A DNA stretch of 64,000 bases from Bacillota bacterium (GCA_023443285.1 JAEZVB010000137.1:10110-74109), one strand, 5' to 3'. Positions 26,181 to 35,071 are shown, numbered from the stretch's first letter. Numbers and translations: made by a program. The notes: a model not told the origin generated them from the letters alone.

Positions 26181-27088
26181 GAATTACGCCTCCTTTCGAC
26201 CATATCCCAAAATGCTTCCACCCGGGTAAGGAGTCCAGCTTTTCCAGTGTGTTCATCTATATTGAGGATCATATAGGCTTTGTCACTTGGCTGAAGAACA
26301 TGATGCTCCAGATATTCATTTACCATTGAATCGGGACCACAGCCAAAACTAGACACAAGAATGATTCCGGCGATATCGTCTTGACGGCAAAAATATTTTG
26401 TTGCTCCTGCAAGCTTGGCTGACAGTTGCCAATAGATATCACTTCGAAATTCTTTGGCTTCTTCATACAGTTGTTTATTTGTTATATTCTTAGGTGTAAC
26501 AATCGTTACCCCCTCAGCTAGGAAAAAACTCAGGATATCCCGACTGAAGAAAGAGTCTTCCAGGATGTAGCTATGACCGATGACGGCAACTTTCAAAGAT
26601 TGACGACTCATGGTTTGCTGAGAGCGATTCCTCCACTCGGCTAACGCGTGGTAGTAAGCTTTTTGTCCCGACAGGGAGGATAATCCGAGGGACTTGCAAA
26701 CATAATGGACAGCTTGCATTGCTGCGGCTGTTGAGCATTCCTCGATATTCGGATTAATTAACCGTTTCGGCGATAGACGGAACGTGTTCTGTACGATATC
26801 TGGTAGCCCAGCAAATTTGGGGCAAAGATAATAATTAGGATAATACTGAACAATGCGCGGCACAAAAATGTGACTGCAGGTAGTTAGTAAAGAGTCAACA
26901 TGACCGAGAAATACTTTCAGTGGTAAACAGGACTCATCAATTGCGAGAGTTGTTCCTCGGTCTAATATTGATTTTGTCGTGTCTCCTGATTCAACAACAG
27001 GAACATCCATGTTTTGAAAAAAATCTCGCCAAAGCTGGCCAAATTCATAGTGCAATAGCGCTTGCGGCATCCCAACATTAAAGTTCAT
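26177..27088 (-). CDS. Acyl-CoA dehydratase activase-related protein (COG3580-like)
   Basis: About 303 residues; companion of the next gene. ATG 27088 has AAGGTGAG upstream and is preferred to the TTG eight codons earlier. Recognisable features are GMPQALLHYEFG at the start, DESCLPLKVFLGH, YYLCPKFAGLPD and a C-terminal ILVSSFGCGPDS with LNIDEHTGKAG. In many anaerobes the COG3580 and COG3581 parts are fused with an ATPase domain; here they are two genes overlapping by 4 bases. Likely Fe-S proteins in an unknown radical or electron-activation system. Confidence 0.78.
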   Translation of the reverse strand: MNFNVGMPQALLHYEFGQLWRDFFQNMDVPVVESGDTTKSILDRGTTLAIDESCLPLKVFLGHVDSLLTTCSHIFVPRIVQYYPNYYLCPKFAGLPDIVQNTFRLSPKRLINPNIEECSTAAAMQAVHYVCKSLGLSSLSGQKAYYHALAEWRNRSQQTMSRQSLKVAVIGHSYILEDSFFSRDILSFFLAEGVTIVTPKNITNKQLYEEAKEFRSDIYWQLSAKLAGATKYFCRQDDIAGIILVSSFGCGPDSMVNEYLEHHVLQPSDKAYMILNIDEHTGKAGLLTRVEAFWDMVERRRNS

Positions 27089-27115
27089 CTCGCTCACCTT
27101 ATTATTCTTCAATGT

Positions 27116-27140
27116 AAAAGGAGGTAAGCTTACTACCTCC
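27116..27140 (-). terminator. Terminator or attenuator hairpin before the activase-related genes
   Basis: GGAGGTAGTAAGCTTACCTCC folds as a stem, with TTTT following on the minus strand (a T-run also follows on the plus strand). It ends the operon of the TfoX-like gene. Being only about 30 bases upstream of the next start, it could instead be an attenuator. Confidence 0.55.
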
Positions 27141-27254
27141 TTTTTCTATACGGCTATTAATTTTGCTGATTTTATATCTGGTTCTTCGCTGTCAGGCCGA
27201 AACTTTAAGTAGTGAACAATAATATTATCATTCAATTACCAGTTTTTTATAAAT

Positions 27255-27295
27255 GGAAGTAAAAGGCAATCCGCAATGGTAGCCTTTTACCTTCC
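27255..27295 (-). other. Stable hairpin downstream of the TfoX-like gene
   Basis: GGAAG-TAAAAGGC pairs with GCCTTTTA-CTTCC over about 13 bp. No T-run follows closely on either strand, so the function is open. Confidence 0.45.
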
Positions 27296-27329
27296 GGCAA
27301 CATAGGTCATCTTCCTTCACACTATTTTT

Positions 27330-27584
27330 TTATAGACTATGGAAAAATGCTTTTAATTCTTGTTTGATATCAGCAGGCAAAAATTTATCCGGAATGCCAA
27401 GGATTGCGCCCTGTATCCCGTACAGCATGTGCAAGCAGGCGCCAGGGTCGCGCTGGAGACGGATGCGTCGAAACGCTTCCTCCACCCCAATTTCCTGAAG
27501 CTGCTCAAGCGTTTCAATGCCGACAGCCAGCAGATTTTCTTCCAGTACTTTGCCCACATTTGGCAGTTTTGACAATTCGCTCAT
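27330..27584 (-). CDS. TfoX C-terminal-domain-like protein
   Basis: An 84-residue protein with SKLPNVGKVLEENLLAVGIETLEQL, the helix-hairpin-helix-like fold of the TfoX C-terminal domain, which occurs alone in many Firmicutes. ATG 27584 is preferred because an AGAGGG site lies 7 bases upstream; the frame extends 9 codons further. It follows the GcvT-SHMT gene by 36 bases. Function is uncertain. Confidence 0.8.
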   Translation of the reverse strand: MSELSKLPNVGKVLEENLLAVGIETLEQLQEIGVEEAFRRIRLQRDPGACLHMLYGIQGAILGIPDKFLPADIKQELKAFFHSL

Positions 27585-27620
27585 AATATATCCCTCTTTT
27601 GTATAATACAAATGTCTCCC

Positions 27621-30263
27621 TCAGAAAGTGGACATCAAATTTTCAAGGTTTTTCATAATATCATCATCAGTAAAGCAGTATTTCAGGTCGGTGAAATTAC
27701 CCCTAAGTTTTGCAACTTCATCCTTGATGTTTTTATTTTTTAGTACGATGTCTGCTATATATTCTGCCGTCTGTTCAAACTCTTTGTATCCGAAGCCAAA
27801 TCTCGTCATTTCAGCAACGCCAAGCCTGATGGCGCCAGAAGCCGAGAAACCTTCTTCTTCGGGCGTAGCCTGATAGTTGACGATGATATTGCTCTCTTCA
27901 AGCCTGTTTGCTATTTCCGGCCCTGTGCCATATCCCACCCGCACAATTACCTGATGAGTCTCCGTGTAAGATATTAAAGGATCGCCGGCAACATCCAGTC
28001 CGGCATTCTTAAGACATTTTGCGAAATACTTGGCGTTTTGGATTATATTCTTCTGGTACTCATCTTTGAAACTGTTCATTTCATAAGTTGCCATCAACAG
28101 CCCAAGCATAGTACCCAAGTGGTGATTGCTTACGCTTCCTGGGAAAGCCCTTGTTTCGATGGTTTCCCATAATCCGAATTTATAATCATCCTTGTCGTAA
28201 TTGCCTGCAATGATTCCTCTTTGGGTGCCAAAGAAGGTCTTGTGAGTTGAACCTGTGACAATTTCAGCACCTTCAGCAAATGGATTCTGGAAGTAATCCC
28301 CTACCAGGCCAAGTACGTGAGCCATATCATACATGATAATCGCATTGATTTTCTGTTCATCGATAAACTGCCGGATTTCTCTCACGGGTTCTTTATGCAG
28401 TACCATGCTCTTACCGAAAATGATAAGCTCCGGTTTATATTTCTCTATGATTTTTTTCGTTTCCTCAACATCGATTTTGAAACTGTTATCTTTTTCTACC
28501 GGGAAATTAACAACTGCGCTTTTTTCGGTGACAGGATTTATGGCTATGTAATCATGCAAAGCGCCCATAGGCTGGGCACTCAGGTGTCCCCCTCTGATAA
28601 TGTGATTGTTTAATACATAACCCAAACGCGAAGGATCCTTTTTTCTATTTACCCTGTTTTTGAAATCCATAATCGCACTAAAAACGGCCGTGTTTGCCAT
28701 CTGACCACTGACAACTCTTGTCTCTACCTCAGAACAATTGAGGTATTTTTTCAGTTCTTCTATCAATAAATATTCGATCTCATTAATGAATCCGGTACCT
28801 TGATAGTAAAAAACATCGTGGTCATAGAACGATTTCATTTTCTTGTGCTCCGCATACCGGAAAGAAGGATCCATCATCGACAACAGTCTGACAGCGGAAG
28901 AAGGAGTCTGTTCAGAAGGGATAAGGTTAATGGTTTCTTTCTGTCTCCATAAGGTGTTCCGACAACTTTTTTCGATAAGCTGCAAAGCTTTTGTCTTATA
29001 ATCTGCCGAACTGTCGAATTTACATTCTATTAGAACCCCATGAATAATTGGTCTGGCAAACGGAGGAGCATCGCTTTTCAGATGATATGGAGTAATAACA
29101 GCCTTTACCTTGTTTCCTCTGATTTCTACCTCCACATTGTCATTTAGCTCTACATCGCCATTAAGCAGAGCCAGACCGATTGCCCTTGTTGCTCTTTCAT
29201 CAGTAATTTTGCTTTCAAGACCATATCCTTCGCTCTTTAAATAAGGCACCATGGTTGCACTTGTTATGTAACCGATTTCCTTATCACCTTTGAAAACCTT
29301 GCAGCCTGCCCTGGCAACCCCTTTATCAATCAAGGTGATTGGTTTTATTATCCTGGTCAACTCCGACAAGCCAGCAAAATCTCTTTCTATTATCTTTTTA
29401 TAATCTTTATATTGTTTTGCCAAAACTTCTCTACCAATATAGTCGCCTTTGGCCTCAGCAAAGCTTACGGCGAACTTCGCCAAAGGACATGCGAAAATTG
29501 GGATTTCCCTACCGTCATGATCTAAGCCCAATTCATGTCCATAAAGAGGTAGTCCGGCTTCAAGTCTCAATGTATCTCTGGCGCCAAGGCCAATAGCCAT
29601 AGCCCCATATTCAAGCAGCCTTTCCCAAATTACGGCTGCCTCAGAAGCTTTAGTAAACAATTCAAATCCCAAGGGCTCTCCGGTATAACCCGTCCTGGCA
29701 ACCAGCACTTCTTTGCCGTCAAACGTTACAATATCCAGTGCATTCTTTACCGGCTCCGTAAGATAATCGCTGCCGGTAAGTTTACTAAGGATCTTCTTCG
29801 AGTCCGGTCCCTGCAGCGAAATCATAGCAATTTCGCTGGACTTATTGGTAATTTTTGCATCAAACCTCGTTATTTCTCGCTCTAAATGTTCCCAATCCTT
29901 CTCGGCGTTAGCAGCATTTACAACAAGCAAATACTCATCTTCATAAAAGCGGTAAAGATAAGCATCATCAACCGCTCCGCCATTTTCGTTCGGAATCATG
30001 GTATATTGCGCCTGCTTAAGGTCAAGGGCAAATACATTATTTGATAAAACATATTGTAGAAATTCCGCAGCTTCGCTACCGGATATAACGAATCTTCCCA
30101 TGTGCGAAACATCAAATATGCCGGCCCTTTTCCTAGTATAAATATGTTCCTCGATGATTCCTGGTTTATAATTGATCGGCATTTCCCACCCGCCGAAATC
30201 CACCATCTTTGCGCCTGATTTTACGTGATTGTCATAAAGTATTGTTCTTTTTAACGCTGTCAT
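27621..30263 (-). CDS. Fusion of glycine-cleavage T-protein (GcvT) and serine hydroxymethyltransferase (GlyA)
   Basis: Residues about 1-390 are a T-protein (aminomethyltransferase): MVDFGGWEMPINY, GIFDVSHMGRF, LLVVNAANAEKD and RTGYTGEPLGFELF. Residues about 405-880 are a PLP-dependent serine hydroxymethyltransferase: INLIPSEQTPS, YYQGTGFIN, MYDMAHVLGLV and TGSTHKTFFGTQRG with the PLP lysine near 673. T-protein makes 5,10-methylene-tetrahydrofolate and ammonia from the aminomethyl-lipoyl H-protein; SHMT uses that one-carbon unit with glycine to make serine. One polypeptide could channel the folate. No stop or frameshift separates the halves. gcvH and gcvP are not in the window. Confidence 0.9.
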   Translation of the reverse strand: MTALKRTILYDNHVKSGAKMVDFGGWEMPINYKPGIIEEHIYTRKRAGIFDVSHMGRFVISGSEAAEFLQYVLSNNVFALDLKQAQYTMIPNENGGAVDDAYLYRFYEDEYLLVVNAANAEKDWEHLEREITRFDAKITNKSSEIAMISLQGPDSKKILSKLTGSDYLTEPVKNALDIVTFDGKEVLVARTGYTGEPLGFELFTKASEAAVIWERLLEYGAMAIGLGARDTLRLEAGLPLYGHELGLDHDGREIPIFACPLAKFAVSFAEAKGDYIGREVLAKQYKDYKKIIERDFAGLSELTRIIKPITLIDKGVARAGCKVFKGDKEIGYITSATMVPYLKSEGYGLESKITDERATRAIGLALLNGDVELNDNVEVEIRGNKVKAVITPYHLKSDAPPFARPIIHGVLIECKFDSSADYKTKALQLIEKSCRNTLWRQKETINLIPSEQTPSSAVRLLSMMDPSFRYAEHKKMKSFYDHDVFYYQGTGFINEIEYLLIEELKKYLNCSEVETRVVSGQMANTAVFSAIMDFKNRVNRKKDPSRLGYVLNNHIIRGGHLSAQPMGALHDYIAINPVTEKSAVVNFPVEKDNSFKIDVEETKKIIEKYKPELIIFGKSMVLHKEPVREIRQFIDEQKINAIIMYDMAHVLGLVGDYFQNPFAEGAEIVTGSTHKTFFGTQRGIIAGNYDKDDYKFGLWETIETRAFPGSVSNHHLGTMLGLLMATYEMNSFKDEYQKNIIQNAKYFAKCLKNAGLDVAGDPLISYTETHQVIVRVGYGTGPEIANRLEESNIIVNYQATPEEEGFSASGAIRLGVAEMTRFGFGYKEFEQTAEYIADIVLKNKNIKDEVAKLRGNFTDLKYCFTDDDIMKNLENLMSTF

Positions 30264-30570
30264 ATTATCATACCTCCATAATTTTCCTCAAGAAAACTGG
30301 CGATAAACTCCGCGTTTTTTTATGCCCAAGCCCGATAAATCTGGTAAATATTGGTGTGTCTTCATGATGTAAATATTCTCCTTTTATAAACAAAATCCTC
30401 TTTGTCACGATATTCTAAACAAAAAAATCGATTGAATATTCTTCCTTATCCTTAAATGAATTCCTATTTTTTGTTGTATAAAATCATTCTTTTAATCTAT
30501 TACCGAACTTATATTGTCCCCCTAGCATATTATGTAGTATACACTCATAAAAAGGAGGCTAGCGTCTTTC
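30264..30570. other. Divergent intergenic region upstream of the GcvT-SHMT gene
   Basis: About 307 bases. No glycine riboswitch (tandem GGAGA-type cores) is evident. Apart from a possible 25-codon ORF (30288-30365) I find no RNA element; the region must hold promoters for both flanking genes. Confidence 0.4.
30288..30365 (-). CDS. Possible 25-residue leader peptide
   Basis: ATG 30365 lies 12 bases after AAAGGAG and opens a 25-codon frame (MKTHQYLPDLSGLGIKKR, then a short tail), ending 24 bases before the GcvT-SHMT start codon. It may be a leader peptide or chance; the site spacing is long. No family is recognised. Confidence 0.25.
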   Translation of the reverse strand: MKTHQYLPDLSGLGIKKRGVYRQFS

Positions 30571-30801
30571 ATGAAATGCCAGTATGAACTACCCGAAATG
30601 ATTACGCCGGTTGAACCATCTTGGCTTAAAAGATTAACGTCAGTTATTGGAATGGACGTAGTCGTTGAAACAACCCGCAATTCTTTGCACGGGAGATTAC
30701 TGGAAGTAGAACATGATCACATATCTTTACAAATCGGACATAGTGTCACTTTTGTTCGCTGTCAACAAATAATTAGCCTCATGCCAATCCGCTGGGGTTA
30801 G
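30571..30801 (+). CDS. DUF2642-like small protein
   Basis: The 76-residue protein contains GMDVVVETTRNSLHGRLLEVEHDHISLQ, the Sm-like beta pattern of DUF2642 proteins (short spore-coat-associated or YuzF-like proteins of Firmicutes). GGAGG lies about 12 bases upstream, a rather long spacing. It stands alone, followed by a terminator. Confidence 0.7.
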   Translation: MKCQYELPEMITPVEPSWLKRLTSVIGMDVVVETTRNSLHGRLLEVEHDHISLQIGHSVTFVRCQQIISLMPIRWG

Positions 30802-30892
30802 AAAATAGGCAACTATTTCGCCACATTTTAAAATGGACACTTTCTTATATAGCCAAAATTATTTCGAAATTTTCAGCGTTACGCTCTTTAAA

Positions 30893-30919
30893 CCTGCCTT
30901 ATCGGCAGGCTTTTATTTT
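30893..30919 (+). terminator. Terminator after the DUF2642-like gene
   Basis: CCTGCC/GGCAGG stem with TTATC loop, followed by CTTTTATTTT. Confidence 0.75.
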
Positions 30920-30989
30920 ATATATTAGTGTTTAGTAATCACTATAAATCTCTTTGCATATCATGTTAAAAACTGAATTGAGGCGTAAT

Positions 30990-31982
30990 ATGGACAAAGA
31001 TGAGTTTCTTCAACTATGTCGGGATAACCTGACAACAGCTAATCATGAGTTATCAGCAAAAATCTTACGTGCCACTCACAAGCATATATTACAACAAAGT
31101 AAAAACAAACTACCGGTAATATGGCTTGAAACTAATGATAGCGGAGACAACAATATTGCCTTCATGAATACTACCTATCCTTATTTACAACAAGTATTTA
31201 CCGATATGATTAACCTCTTATACAGTAATACCTTTATGGCCGCCCAGGGAGCGGACGCTCTTAATCTGTTGTTTAGCTCAGCTAAAAAATACAAGGGCAG
31301 CTTTACACTGGTAGTAGAAGGCGCTATTCCAACTAAAGATAATGGTATTTACAACGTAGTGGCCAGGACAAAAAGAAGAGTGATTACGGCTTTGGAAACA
31401 GTTACAACTCTAGGAGATATGGCTGGCTACGTTATAGCTCTCGGAACTTGTGCAAGCTTCGGCGGTGCCTCGTCCGCCGCCCCTAACCTGACTGGGTCTG
31501 TAGGGGTAAATAAAGTATTAACCCGCGAAGTTATAAATGTTAGCGGCTGCCCTGTTAACCCCGATTGGTTTGTGGGTACGCTGGCTCATTTACTTATGTA
31601 TGGCATGCCGGAACTTGACCCCCTGGGACGCCCTTCTTTATTTTACGGTAATACGATTCACCAGCATTGCCAACGTCGTTCCTATTTTGACAAAAAAGAT
31701 TTTGCTGAAAAACTAGGCGATATAGAGTGTATGTTTTCTTTAGGCTGCGTTGGACCAAGAACCGGCGCAGATTGCCCCTATAGACAATGGATCAATCATG
31801 TAAGTTGGCCTGTTAAGGTAAATACACCTTGTATCGGCTGTACCAATCAGGATTTCCCAGACGGCTCCACTCCTTTTTTTGTACCGCTGCCACAAAAAAA
31901 TAAAAGTGTCCAAGCAAATGAGCTAAAATCGGATTCAACAATGAAAGGAGAACCCAATGAATCCAAAAAAAATCCTGTTTAG
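30990..31982 (+). CDS. [NiFe] hydrogenase small subunit with non-cysteine proximal-cluster positions
   Basis: A 330-residue protein aligned by motif to hydrogenase small subunits. It keeps GTCASFGG and SGCPVNP (two proximal-cluster Cys), HQHC and ECMFSLGC (distal-cluster His and three Cys), ADCPYRQW and PCIGC (medial-cluster Cys). At the N-terminal site where the family has CxGC, this protein has D50-S-G-D53, so both Cys are replaced by Asp. There is no Tat signal, so it is probably cytosolic. ATG 30990 is chosen for its GAGG site; the frame extends 12 codons further. It overlaps the large-subunit gene by 26 bases. A role in H2 oxidation, evolution or sensing cannot be told from sequence alone. 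Confidence 0.85.
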   Translation: MDKDEFLQLCRDNLTTANHELSAKILRATHKHILQQSKNKLPVIWLETNDSGDNNIAFMNTTYPYLQQVFTDMINLLYSNTFMAAQGADALNLLFSSAKKYKGSFTLVVEGAIPTKDNGIYNVVARTKRRVITALETVTTLGDMAGYVIALGTCASFGGASSAAPNLTGSVGVNKVLTREVINVSGCPVNPDWFVGTLAHLLMYGMPELDPLGRPSLFYGNTIHQHCQRRSYFDKKDFAEKLGDIECMFSLGCVGPRTGADCPYRQWINHVSWPVKVNTPCIGCTNQDFPDGSTPFFVPLPQKNKSVQANELKSDSTMKGEPNESKKNPV

Positions 31983-33318
31983 TCCAGTCACCCGACTGAG
32001 TGGACTATTATCAGTGGAATTAACTATCGATAACGAAGTGATTCGGGAAGCTGATGTCAGTTGTACCATGTTCCGGGGATTTGAATATATTATGCGTGAA
32101 CATCATGTTACTGATGCTGTCTATTTAACACAACGCATTTGTGGCATATGCTCAACTGCTCACGGTGCCGTTGCAAGTTACTTATTAGATGCCCTATATG
32201 ATAATGAAATTCAAGAAAACGCTCAGTATTTAAGAAATATCATGTTAGCCGCTGATTTCCTTCAAAATCATATCAGGCATTTTTATTTTTTTGGTCTACC
32301 AGACTACGTTGTTATGCCAAATTATCCACCATTTTTAGAGCAAAACTGTACCGATTGTCGGTTAACCTACGAAGATAACCATCGTGTAGCCTCTCATTAT
32401 ATTGAAGCTGTACAAATATCCGAAAAATGTCACCAGTTGCTGACTCTCTTCGGCGGAAAAGCACCTCATCAACATAGTTTCGTCCATGGAGGCGTAGCCG
32501 TAGCCCCAACTGCCGATAAAATTAATCAAGCACTTACGTTAATCCGGGATATTCGTAAATTTATTAGTCGTTGCCTTATGCCAGATACAGAGCTAATTGC
32601 CCACTGCTATAAGGACTATTTCACTATCGGCGAAACGCCAGGCCGTTTTCTATCTTTTGGCCTTTTTAAGTTTGGTAGTAAAAACGAACAGCTTCTATGG
32701 AAAGACGGCGTTCTTAGTGATCAATACTCCAAACCGAACCTGGATCTTCTCCAAGAAGACATAACCCATTCATGGTATGAACGTTCTCAATCCCAAGTTA
32801 ACTCCGAAGTTTGTCCTGCCCCCTACAAGCCAAATGCTTATTCTTGGACAAAGGCAGTGCTTTACAATAGCAAACATTACGAAGGCGGCCCCCTGGCACG
32901 CATGATATTTAATAGGTTCTATGCGGGCGGAACATCTACTATGGATCGAATTGTGGCTCGCTCATTAGAAACAGAGCTTATAGCGGAACTGGCAGAGAAG
33001 TGGCTTAACGAACTTGAACCTGGTGAACCACCAATTGAACAGAAAAGGGAACTGATTGCGGATCAGGCTATTGCCGTAACAGACGCCATGCGGGGGCCAT
33101 TGCTCCATAGCGCTCAGATTAAAGATGAAAAAGTCAAATATTATGACATCATCACACCTACCGTTTGGAACTTTTCGCCTAAAGATGCAAAAGGTCGCCG
33201 AGGTCCTGTCGAGTCAGCTCTGGTAGGCACAAACATTCCATCCCCCGAATTAAAATACGTTATCCTCGGACGAATAATCCGTTCATTTGATCCCTGTATT
33301 TCATGTGCGACTCATTAA
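31957..33318 (+). CDS. [NiFe] hydrogenase large subunit lacking the C-terminal maturation extension
   Basis: A 453-residue catalytic subunit. The Ni-Fe site ligands are present: RICGIC (Cys62, Cys65) and DPCISC (Cys447, Cys450). Translation ends at the His of DPCISCATH, exactly where the maturation protease normally cuts, so no cleavable tail is encoded. That feature is known from H2-sensing (HupV/HoxC-type) hydrogenases and a few others. The ribosome binding site AAGGAG lies within the end of the small-subunit gene. No hyp genes, protease or partner kinase are nearby. Length is shorter than in typical uptake enzymes. Confidence 0.88.
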   Translation: MNPKKILFSPVTRLSGLLSVELTIDNEVIREADVSCTMFRGFEYIMREHHVTDAVYLTQRICGICSTAHGAVASYLLDALYDNEIQENAQYLRNIMLAADFLQNHIRHFYFFGLPDYVVMPNYPPFLEQNCTDCRLTYEDNHRVASHYIEAVQISEKCHQLLTLFGGKAPHQHSFVHGGVAVAPTADKINQALTLIRDIRKFISRCLMPDTELIAHCYKDYFTIGETPGRFLSFGLFKFGSKNEQLLWKDGVLSDQYSKPNLDLLQEDITHSWYERSQSQVNSEVCPAPYKPNAYSWTKAVLYNSKHYEGGPLARMIFNRFYAGGTSTMDRIVARSLETELIAELAEKWLNELEPGEPPIEQKRELIADQAIAVTDAMRGPLLHSAQIKDEKVKYYDIITPTVWNFSPKDAKGRRGPVESALVGTNIPSPELKYVILGRIIRSFDPCISCATH

Positions 33319-33413
33319 GTCGCCACCTTTTTATACTAAGTAATGCGCGTGTTTATTCTTGTCAAACTTTGAAAGTGCCGGTTAGGTCGTAAAGATATCC
33401 GCTTTAAAAATAT

Positions 33414-33470
33414 AACACCGCAAAATAGTAACCATATTATCATGGCTATTATTATACGGTGTTTTTGTTT
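33414..33470 (+). terminator. Terminator after the hydrogenase genes
   Basis: AACACCG (33414-33420) pairs with CGGTGTT (33457-33463), with inner ATAGTAACCAT/ATGGCTAT pairing, followed by a T-rich tract. Confidence 0.7.
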
Positions 33471-33529
33471 TGCCGTATTATTGCTGAGCATAATTTGTTC
33501 AACTGGGGTTATTTAACTACACTACTTTA

Positions 33530-34918
33530 CTATTTAATCGGTTCAAGTGAAGCTTGAAAGTGACGCAAAATCGGTGGTTCCCAGGTAATTTTGTAACCAC
33601 GCTTAATTTCACACGCTCTTTCTTTGATGGCAATCAAGGCCTCGGCCATCACATCAAAATGAGCCTGAGTATAAACACGCCGCGGAATGGCAAGACGGGT
33701 AAATTCAAATTCAGCACGCAACTGCTCTTTGGTATCCGGATCATTGCCTAACATATAAGAACCTATATCACAGGCGCGAATGCCGGCTTCCTTATAAAGC
33801 TCAATCGCTAAAACCTGCCCAGGAAACTCATAGTACGGAATCTGCGGAAACATGGCTGCGGCATCCACAAATACTCCATGGCCGCCAACTGGCGACTGAT
33901 ACGAGATACCTGCTTCATCCAGGCGAGATGCCAGATATTCGAGCTGGCCAATACGGTATCTGAGATAATTCTCATCAAGGCCTTCATAAAGCCCAATCGC
34001 GAGTGCCTCTAGGTCACGTCCAGAAAGGCCGCCGTAGGTTGTAAAACCTTCATAAGAAATACACCGAGCCTTGATTGGCAAAATCAGCGGCGAGTTTGCA
34101 TCCTTGACACCAATTAAGCCCCCCATATTTACTATGGTATCCTTCTTGGCAGACATGGTAAACATATCGGCACAGTCAAACATAGCTCTAATGATTTCCT
34201 TAATGGATTTGTCCTTAAACTCCTCTTCGCGTTGTTTAATAAAGTACGCATTTTCCGCATAACGAGCAGCATCAATACACAAAGGAATATTATACTTCTT
34301 ACAAACCGCAGCTACCTCACGCACATTTTGTACCGATACAGGCTGACCGCCGGCTGAATTATTAGTAACCGTCACAACTACCAGCCCAACAGTATCAGCA
34401 CCATGCTCCAGAACCGTTCTTTCCAATTTTTCAACATCCATATTGCCTTTGAAAGGAGCCCGTTTGGCAGGATCTTTTGCTTCTTCTACAACGCAGTCGA
34501 TGGCTCTTGCTCCACAAAGCTCTACATGCGCTCTTGTTGTATCAAAGAACATATTGGAAATAGCCACTTTACCCTTATCCAGCAGAGTGCCAAAGAGTAC
34601 TTTTTCTGCAGCACGTCCCTGGTGAACAGGCTGAATATAACCATAATTAAAAATATCCTTGCCAGCCTCGACAAGCTTATAATAACTGGAAGATCCCGCA
34701 TAGGCCTCATCGCCCCGCATAATTCCAGCCCACATTTGATCAGACATAGCATTAGTTCCAGAGTCTGTAAGAAGGTCAATGTAAACATCTTCGCCAGCAA
34801 GATTAAATACGTTGTAGTTTGCTTCTTGGATTTTACGCTCTCGCTCCTCGCGGGTAAGCATCTTTATCGGTTCTACCATTTTGATGCGAAAAGGTTCTGG
34901 AATATATTTTACTGCCAT
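33530..34918 (-). CDS. tnaA: Tryptophanase (PLP-dependent beta-lyase)
   Basis: Cleaves L-tryptophan to indole, pyruvate and ammonia. The 462-residue protein has PEPFRIK at the start, DLLTDSGTNAMS, GDEAYAGS, HQGRAAEK, NNSAGGQPVS and the PLP-lysine motif TMSAKKD. Tyrosine phenol-lyase is the close alternative, but that enzyme has a substrate-binding Arg where this protein reads IRACDIGSYMLG, as in tryptophanase. A sigma-54 promoter lies about 67 bases upstream, and the divergence of regulation from enterobacterial tna is clear: no TnaC-like leader is present. The adjacent TyrR-like activator gene probably controls it. Confidence 0.9.
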   Translation of the reverse strand: MAVKYIPEPFRIKMVEPIKMLTREERERKIQEANYNVFNLAGEDVYIDLLTDSGTNAMSDQMWAGIMRGDEAYAGSSSYYKLVEAGKDIFNYGYIQPVHQGRAAEKVLFGTLLDKGKVAISNMFFDTTRAHVELCGARAIDCVVEEAKDPAKRAPFKGNMDVEKLERTVLEHGADTVGLVVVTVTNNSAGGQPVSVQNVREVAAVCKKYNIPLCIDAARYAENAYFIKQREEEFKDKSIKEIIRAMFDCADMFTMSAKKDTIVNMGGLIGVKDANSPLILPIKARCISYEGFTTYGGLSGRDLEALAIGLYEGLDENYLRYRIGQLEYLASRLDEAGISYQSPVGGHGVFVDAAAMFPQIPYYEFPGQVLAIELYKEAGIRACDIGSYMLGNDPDTKEQLRAEFEFTRLAIPRRVYTQAHFDVMAEALIAIKERACEIKRGYKITWEPPILRHFQASLEPIK

Positions 34919-34984
34919 AGAAAAGTCCTCCCGTTAATTTATTCCCCAAAGGCGCTTGCCGAATATGAGTTATTTATTCATAAT

Positions 34985-35001
34985 CGCAAATATCATGCCA
35001 A
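34985..35001 (-). promoter_or_regulatory. Sigma-54 promoter of tnaA
   Basis: Minus strand TTGGCATGATATTTGCG carries the -24 GG and -12 GC at the right spacing for RpoN. It lies about 67 bases before the tnaA start codon and downstream of two palindromes suited to an enhancer-binding protein. Confidence 0.85.
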
Positions 35002-35025
35002 CAAAAAGAAACGTTCTAACCACTG

Positions 35026-35055
35026 AAAAAGAGGCTGCCTTATTCGAACAGCCTC
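35026..35055 (-). terminator. Terminator of the TyrR-like regulator gene
   Basis: GAGGCTG/CAGCCTC stem with an 11-base loop, followed on the minus strand by TTTTT. Confidence 0.75.
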
Positions 35056-35071
35056 TTCTTGTTCATTTTTC

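Noticed and set aside
27240..27320. Riboswitch-like sequence upstream of the activase-related genes
   Set aside because: Part of it resembles a GEMM 3' segment (ATGTTGCCGG), but the conserved GCAAAGCC core is missing; it is a simple hairpin.
30264..30570. Glycine riboswitch upstream of the GcvT fusion
   Set aside because: No tandem aptamer core was seen on the relevant strand.
33530..34918. Tyrosine phenol-lyase as the identity
   Set aside because: The substrate-site Arg typical of that enzyme is absent; the region reads as tryptophanase.
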